A stretch of 64,000 bases of DNA, from the NCBI RefSeq assembly GCF_021917145.1, contig NW_025813796.1, forward strand, positions 911,781-975,780, written 5' to 3'. Below the pieces are notes generated by a model. It made no database searches and was not told where the DNA came from. It saw nothing but the letters and a program-made list of their open reading frames with translations. A program made the translations under genes and the position numbers. This DNA is from Hypomesus transpacificus (lineage: Eukaryota > Chordata > Actinopteri > Osmeriformes > Osmeridae). Of this stretch, positions 63,559 to 64,000 are shown piece by piece; position 1 is the first letter of the stretch; every line of letters begins with the position of its first letter.

Positions 63559-64000
63559 AATGAAGAATAATTGCAACAAAAAAACATACAGTGTAGACAA
63601 CGTCATCATTGATAGTGTGTCTTTAGCTCTAAGTATTGCTTTGCAATAGCTGATTTGGTGCTCCTAGGAAATAATACAGTGTGATTTTGAAATCCCAATG
63701 CAATAAAAACATAATATAAAAAAATCTATCTGCCTCATTTCTTTTCAATAATCGCTAATTGCAATGTCATTTACATAATAGCAATATCCATGATCAATAG
63801 GTCACCATGCAGACCATCACCATTTGCATGCAGCTGTAATTACATATGGAACATTGGATTTTCCGTTGATGACTCATGCACAAATTACAGATAACGATCC
63901 CAGTAAATACACCTGCATCAACACGAGGTACAACTTGAACAACTAGCACATTTTAACAGCTGTGATTCTCACGCTTAAGTGAAAAAGTGTCAAGTTAAAT

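Overview
The window looks like nuclear DNA from a teleost (ray-finned) fish. Its genes are split by GT-AG introns, teleost-type SINE tails and an intact Tc1/mariner element are present, and microsatellites and long poly-G/poly-C runs are abundant. I could not determine the species. Four parts can be supported. (1) 1.4-24.3 kb, plus strand: apc (adenomatous polyposis coli). All 15 classical coding exons are present. They join in frame into a 2,736-residue protein with the N-terminal coiled coil, armadillo repeats, 15- and 20-residue beta-catenin-binding repeats, three SAMP axin-binding motifs, a basic region, an S-x-I-P-like motif and a terminal TSV PDZ ligand. The intron between exons 12 and 13 carries a full-length Tc1-like transposon with an open transposase. 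(2) 25.5-27.3 kb, plus strand: srp19 (19-kDa signal recognition particle subunit), five exons, 141 residues. This APC-SRP19 order is the one I recall from human 5q22. (3) 27.96-29.82 kb, minus strand: a 77-codon gene in two coding exons that resembles the small FAM240 family. (4) 42.9-44.6 kb, minus strand: tdgf1 / one-eyed pinhead, an EGF-CFC Nodal co-receptor in six exons, 183 residues. As I recall, TDGF1 and FAM240A are neighbours on human 3p21, so the window appears to join two ancestral blocks. 

The least expected part is 50.7-63.7 kb. Two head-to-tail plus-strand genes (969 and 720 residues) each have a short first coding exon, a phase-2 intron and one giant last exon. The giant exon encodes 16-20 copies of a tryptophan-pair motif, [E/D]-W-x-x-S-W-[K/R]. 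Their first ~55 residues align with the small FAM240-like gene, and the phase-2 intron falls at the same place in all three. Both genes appear to start from a TATA box followed by a noncoding exon. I recognise no named family for the tryptophan repeats; this is my main candidate for an undescribed system. 

The rest is intronic or intergenic DNA: several SINE or SINE-tail copies, a decayed LINE reverse-transcriptase fragment between apc and srp19, a 20-bp minisatellite in apc intron 5, a higher-order minisatellite at 34.8-35.7 kb (alternating 89/91-bp units grouped into 180 and 360 bp), and many simple repeats. Only Watson-Crick reading was possible: exon joins rest on splice signals, reading frame and recalled family features, not on transcripts or database searches.
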